Numbered from the stretch's first letter, positions 17,293 through 26,760 are shown. The stretch is DNA of 64,000 bases from CAWIHK01 sp963835935 (GCA_963835935.1 CAWIHK010000001.1:1426001-1490000), one strand, 5' to 3'. Numbers and translations: made by a program. Notes: generated by a model not told the origin, from the letters alone.

Positions 17293-18321
17293 TTAAACTA
17301 ACATTGATGATATCGTTCGTGCAATATAATCGACAAGCGGAACGACTTTTGAATAATTCATCCTGCGCGGCCCGACTACACACACACCACCACTAACTCC
17401 GCCGAGACTATAATTTGTTGTCAAAACGCTATAATTTTTCAAAGCATTATTTTCATTTTCAGAACCGATGGAAACAGTGACTCCGCTTTGGTTTGCATCT
17501 TTCTTCTCTAAAACATGAATGATCATTTGTTGATTATCGATCAATTCAATTATACTTCTAAAATCCTCTGGATGTTCGAATTCCGGCTGCTTGAGAACAT
17601 CTGAGGTTCCTCCGATGTGAATTTTTTCAAGCTCGGGTGAATCGTCGAAGAGTTTATCGACAGAGTCGATGAATAAACGAACCAATCCCGATTTATTATC
17701 GCTCACATCCCGCATCCGTTCTGCGAACGAAGTTCTAACATCAGACAACGTAAGCCCTGAAAGTCGTTCGTTCATTATGGATGACAATTCCTCAAGGACA
17801 TTTCGTTTGAGTTCGGCTTGCACTTCGAGAGTAATTGTTTTTACCAATCCGCCTTTGATGGAGATAATGACCAGTAAGCGAGAGTTGGAGATGGAGACTA
17901 GTTCCAACTTCTCAAAAGTTCCACTAGAAAGATGCGGCGATGTTATGATGCTTAATTGCTGCGAAATTTTACCGAGCAACTTTGAACTTTGCCGTAATAG
18001 TTCTTCCTGATCTTCCGTTGAAGACAAAGCTCCCCGTATTGTATCTTGCTCTTGTTCTTGAAGAGCTTCCACTTCCATAAGATAATCTACATAAAACCGG
18101 TAACCTTTATCTGTTGGCATTCGGCCTGCGGAAGCATAAGGGTGGTCGAGAAAACCCATAAACTCAAGGTCGGCCATGACATTTCTGATTGTTGCCGGGC
18201 TGAGGCCCATGTCTAGATACTTCGCAATCCAGCGCGATCCGATCGGAATTGCCGCTTGGACGTAATAATGCACAATATGTCTGAGAATTGTTTTTTCCCG
18301 CTCGCTGAGATCTTCAGCCAT
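17293..18321 (-). CDS. hrcA: heat-inducible transcription repressor HrcA
   Basis: HrcA represses heat-shock genes by binding the CIRCE inverted repeat with help from GroEL. The N-terminal winged helix (REKTILRHIVHYYVQAAIPI, then LSPATIRNVMADLE) and the conserved HPYASAGRMPTDKGYRFYVD are present. The central GAF-like dimer domain and C-terminal region complete a protein of normal length. I chose ATG 18321 (MAEDLSERE) over an ATG at 18351 because AAGGAG lies 6-8 bases before it and because the -10 box of the promoter sits at 18342-18347, inside the longer frame. A perfect CIRCE lies before groES in this window, but none is seen before hrcA itself. Confidence 0.95.
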   Translation of the reverse strand: MAEDLSEREKTILRHIVHYYVQAAIPIGSRWIAKYLDMGLSPATIRNVMADLEFMGFLDHPYASAGRMPTDKGYRFYVDYLMEVEALQEQEQDTIRGALSSTEDQEELLRQSSKLLGKISQQLSIITSPHLSSGTFEKLELVSISNSRLLVIISIKGGLVKTITLEVQAELKRNVLEELSSIMNERLSGLTLSDVRTSFAERMRDVSDNKSGLVRLFIDSVDKLFDDSPELEKIHIGGTSDVLKQPEFEHPEDFRSIIELIDNQQMIIHVLEKKDANQSGVTVSIGSENENNALKNYSVLTTNYSLGGVSGGVCVVGPRRMNYSKVVPLVDYIARTISSMLV

Positions 18322-18341
18322 AAAATACTCCTTAGAAATAA

Positions 18342-18370
18342 AAGTTACCAAATTTCAGGCTGTTTGTCAA
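18342..18370 (-). promoter_or_regulatory. sigma-70 type promoter of the hrcA operon
   Basis: On the minus strand TTGACA (18370-18365) and TAACTT (18347-18342) are 17 bases apart, with the hrcA ATG about 20 bases further on. The leader is very short. No CIRCE-like inverted repeat overlaps it. Confidence 0.6.
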
Positions 18371-18482
18371 CTTGCTTCTCCTATCATGCTTTCGTAACTT
18401 CATCTGTGATAATAACTTTCTATTCATGAAACATTCGATCTGAATTGTGTGTTTCAGAAGAAAAAAGGTACAGTGGGGGAAA

Positions 18483-19433
18483 ATGATGACTTTGGATGAT
18501 ATTGATGCCGGTTTGGATATCGAAAAAGAAATAAAAATTTTGAAAAAGAAATTGAATGCAGTTGTCCTGGCACATTATTACCAGGAATCGGATATTCAGG
18601 ATGTTGCCGATTTTGTCGGAGACAGCCTCGAACTTGCCCGCAAGGCAGAACAAACGACAGCCGATGTGATTGTGTTCGCGGGAGTTCATTTCATGGCTGA
18701 GACAGCGAAGATTCTTAATCCGGGAAAGAAAGTTCTTCTGCCCGATTTGAAAGCCGGTTGTTCTCTGGCGGATAGTGCTCCTGCCGAAGCTTATAAAATA
18801 TTCAGGGAAAAATATCCCGATCATATAGCAATCACTTACATCAATTGCACCGCGGAAGTAAAAGCTCTTAGTGATATAATTTGCACATCGAGCAGTGCGG
18901 AAAAAATAATAAGAAAAATCCCGATGGAGAAATCTATTTTGTTTGCACCGGATAGAAATCTCGGCGCTTATCTGCAGAAGCGCACCGGACGCGACATGCT
19001 GTTATGGCAGGGGACATGCATTGTTCATGAAACATTCAGTGGAAAGAAAATCCGTGCGCTGAAGCAAGAGCATCCGGAAGCTATTTTGATAGCTCATCCT
19101 GAATGTGAAGATGTAGTTCTTTCGCAAGCTGCCTATGTTGGTTCCACGACCGGATTATTGAAATATGTCCAATCCATTGATGCGGGGAAATTTATTATTG
19201 CCACGGAGCCGGGAATTATTCATCAGATGCAAAAAGTTTGTCCGGAAAAAATCTTCATTCCTGCTCCTCCGGAAGAAGCGTGTGCATGCAATGTATGCCC
19301 GTATATGAAATTGAATACGTTGGAAAAATTGTATCTCTGTATGATAAATCAAGCTCCGGAAATCAACATGGAAGAAGATCTTCGCCGCCGGGCGCTTCTT
19401 CCAATCCAGCGAATGCTTGAAATGAGTAATTGA
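18483..19433 (+). CDS. nadA: quinolinate synthase
   Basis: NadA condenses iminoaspartate with dihydroxyacetone phosphate to quinolinate in NAD synthesis and needs a [4Fe-4S] cluster. From the ATG at 18483 the three ligand cysteines are Cys93 (AGCSLAD), Cys179 (QGTCIVHE) and Cys272 (CNVCPYMK). Other family motifs are AHYYQESDIQDVADFVGDSL and THP-like AHPECEDVV. I chose 18483 because GGGGGA lies just before it; the longer frame from 18447 adds only basic residues without similarity. nadB and nadC are not adjacent. The gene is divergent from hrcA. Confidence 0.95.
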   Translation: MMTLDDIDAGLDIEKEIKILKKKLNAVVLAHYYQESDIQDVADFVGDSLELARKAEQTTADVIVFAGVHFMAETAKILNPGKKVLLPDLKAGCSLADSAPAEAYKIFREKYPDHIAITYINCTAEVKALSDIICTSSSAEKIIRKIPMEKSILFAPDRNLGAYLQKRTGRDMLLWQGTCIVHETFSGKKIRALKQEHPEAILIAHPECEDVVLSQAAYVGSTTGLLKYVQSIDAGKFIIATEPGIIHQMQKVCPEKIFIPAPPEEACACNVCPYMKLNTLEKLYLCMINQAPEINMEEDLRRRALLPIQRMLEMSN

Positions 19434-19443
19434 TGAACCTTAA

Positions 19444-19617
19444 TTCGCTTTTGATTTACAAGGACTAAAACGTCTAGACATTCCAGTCGATGAAGAAAAA
19501 GGACGAGGAAGTTATGAGGTTGAATTTAACGCTTCGAATCTTACAAGCGGTGTTTATTTCTACAAGCTCCAGGTTGGGAGTTTCGTAGAAATAAAAAAAA
19601 TGATTTTGGTGAAATGA
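19444..19617 (+). pseudogene. remnant of a T9SS C-terminal sorting domain
   Basis: The frame ending at TGA 19615-19617 reads DEEKGRGSYEVEFNASNLTS, then GVYFYKLQVGSFVEIKKMIL and VK. This is the last part of a type A T9SS sorting domain. Upstream of it FDLQGLKRLDIPV resembles a degraded YDLQGREVxTLV. No start codon, signal peptide or preceding domain is present; the frame meets a stop at 19441-19443 right after nadA. It is the tail of a lost exported protein. Confidence 0.75.
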
Positions 19618-19764
19618 TATCTACCCGGACTTTTGCTTTTTAAGCAGAATTGTCTTTTTTTGCAGAAGGGATTCTTATAATGTATATTATATTCTCTTAT
19701 GAGTTAAATCTGTGCAATATGCCGAAGGCATGCCTTTGGCAAAAGCAAAGATTTTTATCCCGCT

Positions 19765-19810
19765 AAACACACGAAATGCACTAAAGACAAAAACAATTTT
19801 CGTGTTGTTT
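19765..19810. repeat. imperfect inverted repeat in non-coding DNA
   Basis: AAACACACGAAA (19765-19776) is nearly complementary to TTTTCGTGTTGTTT (19797-19810), with a loop of about 20 bases. The following CGCGTGATTCGTGGG repeats the CGTG theme. Sequences of this type look like dispersed intergenic repeats, but only one copy is seen here. Confidence 0.35.
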
Positions 19811-19878
19811 CGCGTGATTCGTGGGAACCTTATTGGTTGCGGCTCTGCCGCGTTAGGAAATATAAAATAGGAGTGTGT

Positions 19879-20103
19879 ATGGTTAATTTCAAAATCGTTT
19901 TGGAAAAAGATGAAGATGGCTGGATTATCGCGACATGTCCATCGCTTCCAGGTTGCATTTCGCAAGGCAAGACGGAAAAACAAGCGCTGAAGAATATGAA
20001 AGAAGCGATTGAGCTTCATTTAAAGTCTCTTGCGGAAGATGGACTGCCGATTCAATCAGTTAGAGGTGGGAAAAAAGAAGTTATTCTTCCGATTGCAGTA
20101 TGA
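19879..20103 (+). CDS. hicB: HicB-family antitoxin
   Basis: This 74-residue protein has the HicB partial RNase H fold: MVNFKIVLEKDEDGWIIATC, then SLPGCISQGKTEKQALKNMK and EAIELHL. It lacks an added C-terminal ribbon-helix-helix domain, so it is the short form. ATG 19879 is preceded by AGGAG at 19869-19873; the longer frame from 19837 begins inside the upstream repeat DNA and is rejected. Its stop overlaps the hicA start by 4 bases, and the antitoxin comes first. Confidence 0.9.
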   Translation: MVNFKIVLEKDEDGWIIATCPSLPGCISQGKTEKQALKNMKEAIELHLKSLAEDGLPIQSVRGGKKEVILPIAV

Positions 20104-20321
20104 ACAAACTTCCCGTCGTTTCCGGCAAAGATGTGATAAAAGCACTCCAAAGAATTGGTTACTACATTAGAAATCAAAAAGGCAGCCATGTTCATTTACG
20201 TCACCCTTCGAAAATTCCGCTAACTGTGCCAGACCATAAAGAAATAGCAAGAGGGACGCTTCGCGCAATTCTGAAGAGCGCTAAACTTTCCGTTGACGAA
20301 TTTATCAAACTAATGAAATAA
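20100..20321 (+). CDS. hicA: HicA-family mRNA interferase toxin
   Basis: The 73-residue protein has the double-stranded RNA-binding-like fold of HicA/YcfA. It contains SGKDVIKALQRIGYYIRNQK, then GSHVHLRHP with the catalytic histidine, VPDHKEIARGTLRAILKSA, and an ending FIKLMK. HicA toxins cut mRNA and are neutralised by direct contact with HicB. The pair sits between two decayed gene tails, a typical place for a mobile toxin-antitoxin unit. Confidence 0.92.
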   Translation: MNKLPVVSGKDVIKALQRIGYYIRNQKGSHVHLRHPSKIPLTVPDHKEIARGTLRAILKSAKLSVDEFIKLMK

Positions 20322-20367
20322 TGCCGTTTGATGTGTTGAAGATTTTGATATTAAAGGAGAAAATAAC

Positions 20368-20475
20368 ATGAAGAATCTCGACAAATTTGCCGGGTCTCCT
20401 AAAAAAGTTTTAACAACCAAGCAACTTGGATCGAGCGTAGCCGCGACCAGTCGAAGCAAATCGATACAACTATAA
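20368..20475 (+). CDS. possible 35-residue peptide or gene start remnant
   Basis: ATG 20368 has a strong Shine-Dalgarno (AAAGGAG, 8 bases upstream) and reads MKNLDKFAGSPKKVLTTKQL, then GSSVAATSRSKSIQL and TAA. The second half runs into repeat-like DNA (GACCAGTCGAAGC, then CGACTGGGTTCGACAAGCTC about 50 bases later). It may be the surviving start of a lost gene interrupted by that repeat. No family is recognised. Confidence 0.3.
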   Translation: MKNLDKFAGSPKKVLTTKQLGSSVAATSRSKSIQL

Positions 20476-20586
20476 AAAAGTTAAATTTTTGTTATTTTCT
20501 ATTTCCCTCGACTGGGTTCGACAAGCTCACCAACCGCCGATCGGGAAACGGCTTTTTGAAAAGAGTTAGTTGTTAGCATGAACTAA

Positions 20587-20667
20587 TTACTTCACAATCG
20601 TAACTTTCTCTTTCAATCTAATATCTCGTGAAGATGTGCCGATGAGGATGTTGATGGTTGAATCAAA
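20587..20667 (-). pseudogene. C-terminal remnant of a GH3 beta-glucosidase
   Basis: The minus strand reads FDSTINILIGTSSRDIRLKE, then KVTIVK and TAA. This closely matches the C-terminal strand of the intact GH3 enzyme at 23972-26527 (GNFNILVGASSRDIRLKEKV and IVVK). Only about 26 codons survive. It marks the site of a former second GH3 gene, on the minus strand just upstream of the second GH31 gene. Confidence 0.75.
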
Positions 20668-20746
20668 TAATAATTTTTTTGAAAATAATTGCAGTTTTCA
20701 GTTTGCTTTCAAAAAAAACTAGAGACAATAATCCAAGAGATAGACC

Positions 20747-23700
20747 ATGAAAAATCTTTTCTTAATATTTTTAACAGTTGTACTTCTCGGTGATTATTCA
20801 TACTCGCAAAATAAATCAGAAATCCTCGCCGGTAATGCCCGGTTTACGGTCATCACGCCAAATCTGATCAGGCTTGAATATTCTGAAAAAAATAAATTTA
20901 CTGACAATCCGACGATCTTTGGTTTCGATAGAACGGCACGATGTCATGAATTTTCTCTGGATACTTCAAATAGCCACGTAATACTCAAAACGAAATATAT
21001 AAAGCTTATGTATAAAAATGATGGTAAACCGTTTTCCGCGGACAACTTGAAAATTTATATCAAAAAAGGTGGGACAGAAACAATCTGGTATCCCGGTTTG
21101 AAAGATTCGCTCAATCTTGGAGGAACTCTTACAACCGTAGATCAAGTTGGCGGGAAAATTGATTTGGGCCTTGGTTTGCTTTCCCGAAGCGGCTGGTCGT
21201 TGGTGGATGATAGTAATCGTCCAATATTTAAGGACGACTGGATTGCTCAACGCGAAGCAGATGCCGGAACAGACTGGTATTTATTTGGATATGGAAATGA
21301 TTACAAAACAGCGCTGAAAAATCTGACGACAATCGGCGGCGAAATTCCTCTACCGCGAAAATACGTTTTTGGATCATGGTACTCGCGTTATTGGCCGTAC
21401 AGTAGTTCCGACTACCGACAAATCGTGAACGAATATCATGAACATCATTTTCCTCTCGACATCATGGTGCTCGATATGAACTGGCACAACGATGGCTGGA
21501 CAGGCTGGAGTATAAATAAAAAATTGCTTCCGGATTTCGATAGCCTTATGAAGTTTTTCCATGTCAACGACCTTGCCGTCACCTTAAACCTGCATCCGTC
21601 AGACGGTGTGCAACCGCACGAAGATATGCATCAACAATTCAACTTGGCGATGGGTGTTACCAAGATTGATTCAGTAATCCCATACGATTGTGCCGATAAA
21701 AAATATTTAAATACGTTATATGAATACACACATCAACCGTTGATCGATCGGGGAGTCGATTTCTGGTGGCTCGATTGGCAGCAGTATGAATACACTCGAA
21801 GCATTTCGCAACTGAAAAATCTTGAGTGGCTCAATCATTATTATTTTCAGAAAACATCGGAAGATAATTTACGCGGACAGTCATTCAGCCGGTGGGGAGG
21901 GTGGGGCGATCATCGTCATCCGATTCATTTTTCAGGAGATGCTGTTGCGATCTGGCCGATGCTCGAGTTTGAAGTTCCGTTTACATCGACCGCAGGAAAT
22001 GTTGGCTGTTTCTTCTGGAGTCACGACATCGGTGGCCATATGGGAAATTTCGACCAGGAAACGAACACGCGATGGGTGCAGTTCGGCAGTGCAACCGCTG
22101 CTCTGCGATTGCATTCTACACGTGATCCACGCATGGATAAGCGTCCGTGGCTTTTCGATCCGGAATATACCGAGTCGATGAGGATCGCTTTCGAATGGCG
22201 TTCAAGATTCTTTCCTTACATCTATTCATCAGTGCATCATTCCGTTTCGGAAACAATTCCACTTACGTCGCCAATGTACATCGAGTACCCTGTCAAAGAA
22301 ATTGCATACCAATCACCCCAACAATATTTTTTTGGGACTACGTTGTTGGTTGCACCGATTACGATGCCTGGAATGGGGGAGAAAAAATTAGCCTTCAATA
22401 ATGTTTGGTTTCCGGATGGAGTTTGGTACAATATTTTTACAAACGAAAAATATACTGCTTCAGAAAATGCGATCACGGTTTGGTCCGATATTTTTGAGTT
22501 TCCATATTTTGCGAAAGGCGGAATACCAATTCCTATGCAACCATTCAGGGAGCGCATGACGACCACCGATCTAGATACATTAGTAATCCGAACCTATCCT
22601 GGATTGGATGGTGATGAAGGAACATTTACTCTTTATGAGGATGATGGTTTGACTCAGGATTATAAAAAAAATAAATGTGCGACAACCTTTCTGGAATATA
22701 AAAGAAATGGCAAGAACCACACTCTCATCATTAATCCGACGGAAGGAACGTTCGGCGGACAGATAGAAAAGAGGGCAATCGTTGCCGAATTTCCAGCTAC
22801 GATGAAAGCGGATGAAGCTAAACTCAACGGTCAAAAAGTGCAGTTTGTTTATGACGAAGCGACTGCAACAAACCGTGTTACCATAGAAAAACAAAGCATC
22901 CGGAATAAAATTGTAGTTGAACTCAAAACTAATGAAATCAATCAACAGAAGAATCTATCGGCAAATAACGACCGTCGTCACAGAGAATTACTCGGTGCGA
23001 CATTGTCAGAAAAGCCGGCTGATTTTATTTTCTCGCGTTTGCAGGGAGCGGATTATTCTGACAATGATCGTAAACTAATACTCGCAATGCTTTGTGGACT
23101 TCAAATCAAGATTTCAGACAATGAATTGACCTTCACGAATGTCGGGGATAAATCATTTACAAACATGAAAGTGAACACAGTCGAAGAAACATCTCTCAAC
23201 AAAAAAACAATCTTCGATCAAACATTTGATTTAATGCCGAATACATCAAAAAAGATTGATCTCACGCCACTCGCAGATCATGAATTAGGACTTACGGTAA
23301 CACAAAAACTTTTCGTTAATTATTCTTTTAATGATAAAAAATATAATGCCGATTTTTTAATAGGTACAAAGAATTCATATATCACTCAATGGCAAGTGGC
23401 AGGGCCGTTCGATTACGATCCGGGAAAAAATATCGCTGACATCAATTATGCACCTGAGAAAAATATTAATTTACATGATCAGTACATTGGAAAAGAGAAT
23501 TATAAAATAAACTGGAGAGAAATCGAAGCAGATAAAACGGATAAAATATCGCTGAAAGATTTATTCGGCGTTGATAACGCGATTGCTTATGCAGTAACGT
23601 GGTTAAAAAGCGACGTGGAGCAGGAAGTTACGCTTATAATCGGAAGCGATGATGGCAACGAAATATTTCTTAATGGGGAAAAAATATTTTCGAATAATGT

Positions 23701-23857
23701 ATTTCGTTCGTTGAGTTCTGGAACCGATGTCGTGAAGGGAAAACTGAAGGTTGGTTTAAATTGCCTTCTTGTTAAAATTTCGCAAGCAAGCGGCGGATGG
23801 GAATTTCGGGTTGGGATTAGTTGTAGGTCACCTATCTCATGCAAGTCGCATCAATAA
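20747..23857 (+). CDS. secreted GH31 glycoside hydrolase with C-terminal binding module
   Basis: This is a second, distantly related GH31 enzyme of 1036 residues. Residues 1-20 are a signal peptide ending SYS/Q. The barrel contains GSWYSRYWPYSSSDY and DIMVLDMNWHNDGWTGW. The nucleophile is probably Asp343 in DFWWLDWQQYEY, and the acid/base Asp398 in HFSGDAVAIWP. The catalytic part ends in a DUF5110-like sheet at about 610-650 (YEDDGLTQDYKKNKC). The last 170 residues (WQVAGPFDYDPGKNI, then IGSDDGNEIFLNGEKIFSNN) look like a PA14/galactose-binding-like beta sandwich. The WWLDWQQ motif differs from alpha-xylosidases, so alpha-glucosidase or another alpha-glycosidase activity is possible. It is convergent with a GH3 gene. 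Confidence 0.87.
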   Translation: MKNLFLIFLTVVLLGDYSYSQNKSEILAGNARFTVITPNLIRLEYSEKNKFTDNPTIFGFDRTARCHEFSLDTSNSHVILKTKYIKLMYKNDGKPFSADNLKIYIKKGGTETIWYPGLKDSLNLGGTLTTVDQVGGKIDLGLGLLSRSGWSLVDDSNRPIFKDDWIAQREADAGTDWYLFGYGNDYKTALKNLTTIGGEIPLPRKYVFGSWYSRYWPYSSSDYRQIVNEYHEHHFPLDIMVLDMNWHNDGWTGWSINKKLLPDFDSLMKFFHVNDLAVTLNLHPSDGVQPHEDMHQQFNLAMGVTKIDSVIPYDCADKKYLNTLYEYTHQPLIDRGVDFWWLDWQQYEYTRSISQLKNLEWLNHYYFQKTSEDNLRGQSFSRWGGWGDHRHPIHFSGDAVAIWPMLEFEVPFTSTAGNVGCFFWSHDIGGHMGNFDQETNTRWVQFGSATAALRLHSTRDPRMDKRPWLFDPEYTESMRIAFEWRSRFFPYIYSSVHHSVSETIPLTSPMYIEYPVKEIAYQSPQQYFFGTTLLVAPITMPGMGEKKLAFNNVWFPDGVWYNIFTNEKYTASENAITVWSDIFEFPYFAKGGIPIPMQPFRERMTTTDLDTLVIRTYPGLDGDEGTFTLYEDDGLTQDYKKNKCATTFLEYKRNGKNHTLIINPTEGTFGGQIEKRAIVAEFPATMKADEAKLNGQKVQFVYDEATATNRVTIEKQSIRNKIVVELKTNEINQQKNLSANNDRRHRELLGATLSEKPADFIFSRLQGADYSDNDRKLILAMLCGLQIKISDNELTFTNVGDKSFTNMKVNTVEETSLNKKTIFDQTFDLMPNTSKKIDLTPLADHELGLTVTQKLFVNYSFNDKKYNADFLIGTKNSYITQWQVAGPFDYDPGKNIADINYAPEKNINLHDQYIGKENYKINWREIEADKTDKISLKDLFGVDNAIAYAVTWLKSDVEQEVTLIIGSDDGNEIFLNGEKIFSNNVFRSLSSGTDVVKGKLKVGLNCLLVKISQASGGWEFRVGISCRSPISCKSHQ

Positions 23858-23971
23858 AATTGCCGGCAGATTGTGTTGCTAATACAGATTATTCCGGTGC
23901 CATATCAGAACCAGTCTTACTCCGCCGATCTTGAATAAAATTGTATCGACGGAGTGAGACCAGCAATTTAA

Positions 23972-26527
23972 TCATTGTCGGAAGAGTACATCATTCGATT
24001 TCACAACTATCACTTTCTCTTTCAATCTGATATCACGCGACGATGCGCCAACAAGAATGTTGAAATTACCCGGTTCAACTACCCATTGCATTTTATCGGG
24101 ATTAAAATAATGGAAAGCATCCTCCTTTAACTTGAACTTCACCTCTTTGCTCTCGCCGGCCTTTAACCAGACTTTAGAAAATGCCTTCAACTCTTTCGGC
24201 GGACGGGGGAGAGCCGAGACTTCCTGATTGACGTAGAGTTGTACAATTTCCGCACCGTCTACCTTGCCGGAATTTTTTACGATCAGAGATACTTCCACTC
24301 CTTCATCAGGAGTGAATTTATTTTTGTTGACTTTTAAATTGCTGTATTCAAATGTTGTGTACGAAAGTCCGAATCCGAAGGGGAATTGTGGTTCGATATT
24401 ATTTTTATCGAAATGCCGGTAACCGAGGAAAATGCCTTCGCTGTATTTCACATGTTTATCACCGTCATCGTCGAAATAACTATGATATGTCGCGTTGTCT
24501 TCCCAACGTTTTTCAAAACTGACGGGCAACTTCCCGGATGGATTTGTGATGCCGGCCAAGATTTCAGCGACGGCGATGTTTCCATCGCCGCCAGGATACC
24601 ATGCGTATACAAGTCCTTTTGTTTGAGCCAGCCAGTTTCTCATGTCTACATTTCCGCCGGCATTCAAGACAACTACAAAATCTTTCTTCGTCTTAATAAT
24701 TCCGCTAATCAGTTTTTCTTGATCGTCGGGCAATTGAAATGTTCTGTCTGCTCCTTCGGTTTCTATCTCGTTATTAAATCCGATGCAGAGAATTGTCAGA
24801 TCATTTTCGGCAACCACTTTTTGCATTTTATCGATTATAGCCGCATCCGTTTGTGTGTGCACTGCAGGTGTTTCGTAGCCAAGGCGGACTGCACCGATCG
24901 CAAGCCACTGCCAATGGTCGAATGAGATTTGATATTCTTTGCCGGCTTCGAGAGGCAGTTCGACAGAGCTGATTGATTCTTTCGGAATGGGCCATGAACC
25001 AATCGAATGTTTGCTATAAACTCGTTTCCCATCGATCGATAAACTAAACATCGCACTCGATGAAATTACAAACCTGTAGATTCCCGATGTGTCGACTTTT
25101 AGAAATCCCGAGTAGTTCAAAGACAAATAACCTTTAGATGTTTCAGGCGACGATTCATCGAACTGAATATTTATCGATGGAACGATTTTCACGGAATCTG
25201 AGATATTGCGATGTCCTCGCCCGATATGATAGGAAAGTTTGAGACCAGGGACTTTCTTACCATCAACATAGGTATAAAAATTTGTTTCAGTAAAAAACTT
25301 TTCTGGGAATGTTTGTTTGTTGAACGATCCCGGTTCGTATGTAATCTTTACCTTGTCGCCCACGAGCTTCTTCAAAGCATCGAGAAATGAAATCGGATGT
25401 TCCGGAACGACGAACGCCGATCCGCCTCCACCGAATACTGCCGGATGTGCATTCGGACCGACTACCGCTATAGTTTTTATTTTTGAAAAATCAAGAGGCA
25501 ATATGTTCCCTTCATTTTTCAGTAAAACAATTCCTCCTCGTGCGTCGTCAAGTGCAGTTTTTCGTACTTGAACAGTGTCCATTTTAAATCCTTCACTGAT
25601 ATCCGGTTTCTCAAATAAATTGAACCGTTCGTATTGTCCGAGAATGCGTCTCACTTTATCGTCAATCGTTCTTTCCGACACACGGCCGTCTTTTATTGCG
25701 GGCAGGAGAGAGTCCTTACACATAAATCTTCCGGACGGCATTTCGAGGTCAAGCCCGGCATTTGCAGCGCCAACTGCAGAATACGTCGAACCCCAATCCG
25801 ACATTACAAAACCGTCGAACTTCCAGTCTTCTTTCAAAATTTTATTCAAAAGATAATCGTGTTGTGATGTATGAATGCCGTTGACGAGATTGTAGGAATT
25901 CATGACCGAGGCGACATGTCCTTCGGTCACCGAGGCCTGGAACGCCGGCAAATAAATTTCACGCATTGTGCGTTCGTCTATGTCGGATGAAACCTGGTTG
26001 CGGTCAAATTCCTGATTATTCCCCATAAAATGTTTTGCAGTTGCCATAACTCCTTCACTTTGCATTCCACGAATATACTGCGAGGCGATTTTTCCGGCGA
26101 GGTAAGGATCTTCGCCAAGATATTCGAAATTTCTGCCGTCCATCGGAGCGCGATGAATATTCATCGCAGGGCCAAGCATAATATTTACACCTTTCGCTCT
26201 AGCTTCCTGGCCAATGGCTCGCCCGACATCGGAAGCAAGTGAGGTATCCCACGATGCGGTCAAACAGATAGAAGCCGGGAATGATGTCGCAGGCCCATAA
26301 TTTCTCACACCAACCGGTCCATCGGACATTTTAATTTGCGGAATACCATATTGCGGATAAGCGCGGATGTAAAAATCCATATAACCGCCGATGAAATCAA
26401 TTTTTTCAGCGATGGTCATTTTATGAATAATGTCTTCTATTTTTTTATCGGCGGGGATTTGCTGACAAAAAGCACGAGATAGCAAAATAAAAAAGTTGAG
26501 AGAGAAAAAAAGAAATAATTTTTTCAT
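23972..26527 (-). CDS. secreted GH3 beta-glucosidase-type enzyme with inserted PA14 domain
   Basis: This 851-residue family 3 enzyme removes beta-linked glucose (or xylose) from chain ends. It begins with a signal peptide (residues 1-21). The barrel carries the KHFMGNNQEFDR loop and the nucleophile Asp244 in GFVMSDWGST. The alpha/beta sandwich follows, with a PA14 domain inserted at about 400-550 (YLSLNYSGFLKVDTSGIYRF, then FSLSIDGKRVYSKHS). The sandwich resumes with CIGFNNEIETEGADRTF, which carries the acid/base region, and a fibronectin III-like domain closes the protein. Together with the two GH31 enzymes it fits trimming of a plant-type beta-glucan such as xyloglucan, which is an inference. 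Confidence 0.92.
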   Translation of the reverse strand: MKKLFLFFSLNFFILLSRAFCQQIPADKKIEDIIHKMTIAEKIDFIGGYMDFYIRAYPQYGIPQIKMSDGPVGVRNYGPATSFPASICLTASWDTSLASDVGRAIGQEARAKGVNIMLGPAMNIHRAPMDGRNFEYLGEDPYLAGKIASQYIRGMQSEGVMATAKHFMGNNQEFDRNQVSSDIDERTMREIYLPAFQASVTEGHVASVMNSYNLVNGIHTSQHDYLLNKILKEDWKFDGFVMSDWGSTYSAVGAANAGLDLEMPSGRFMCKDSLLPAIKDGRVSERTIDDKVRRILGQYERFNLFEKPDISEGFKMDTVQVRKTALDDARGGIVLLKNEGNILPLDFSKIKTIAVVGPNAHPAVFGGGGSAFVVPEHPISFLDALKKLVGDKVKITYEPGSFNKQTFPEKFFTETNFYTYVDGKKVPGLKLSYHIGRGHRNISDSVKIVPSINIQFDESSPETSKGYLSLNYSGFLKVDTSGIYRFVISSSAMFSLSIDGKRVYSKHSIGSWPIPKESISSVELPLEAGKEYQISFDHWQWLAIGAVRLGYETPAVHTQTDAAIIDKMQKVVAENDLTILCIGFNNEIETEGADRTFQLPDDQEKLISGIIKTKKDFVVVLNAGGNVDMRNWLAQTKGLVYAWYPGGDGNIAVAEILAGITNPSGKLPVSFEKRWEDNATYHSYFDDDGDKHVKYSEGIFLGYRHFDKNNIEPQFPFGFGLSYTTFEYSNLKVNKNKFTPDEGVEVSLIVKNSGKVDGAEIVQLYVNQEVSALPRPPKELKAFSKVWLKAGESKEVKFKLKEDAFHYFNPDKMQWVVEPGNFNILVGASSRDIRLKEKVIVVKSNDVLFRQ

Positions 26528-26721
26528 AATATTTTACCTTTGTAAGATTGTTTGAATTTTTCCATTTGAATCAAAACGAAACCATTTTATTTTTTTCTAT
26601 TTATGACTCAATCTCTCGACACAATGAATTTTCAACTATTAAAACGTCTGATCAAGAAGAGTTTCCTCTGAAAAACATGTTTTTGAATATATTCCCATTT
26701 TTCCATAATGGCAAGAAAATC

Positions 26722-26750
26722 TTGCCTTATCTTATGAACTTTTGTATATT
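26722..26750 (+). promoter_or_regulatory. promoter of tRNA-Arg
   Basis: TTGCCT (26722-26727) and TATATT (26745-26750) are 17 bases apart, and the tRNA begins 10 bases after the -10 box. The 230 bases between this and the divergent GH3 gene hold nothing else I can identify. Confidence 0.5.
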
Positions 26751-26760
26751 AATAATTCAG

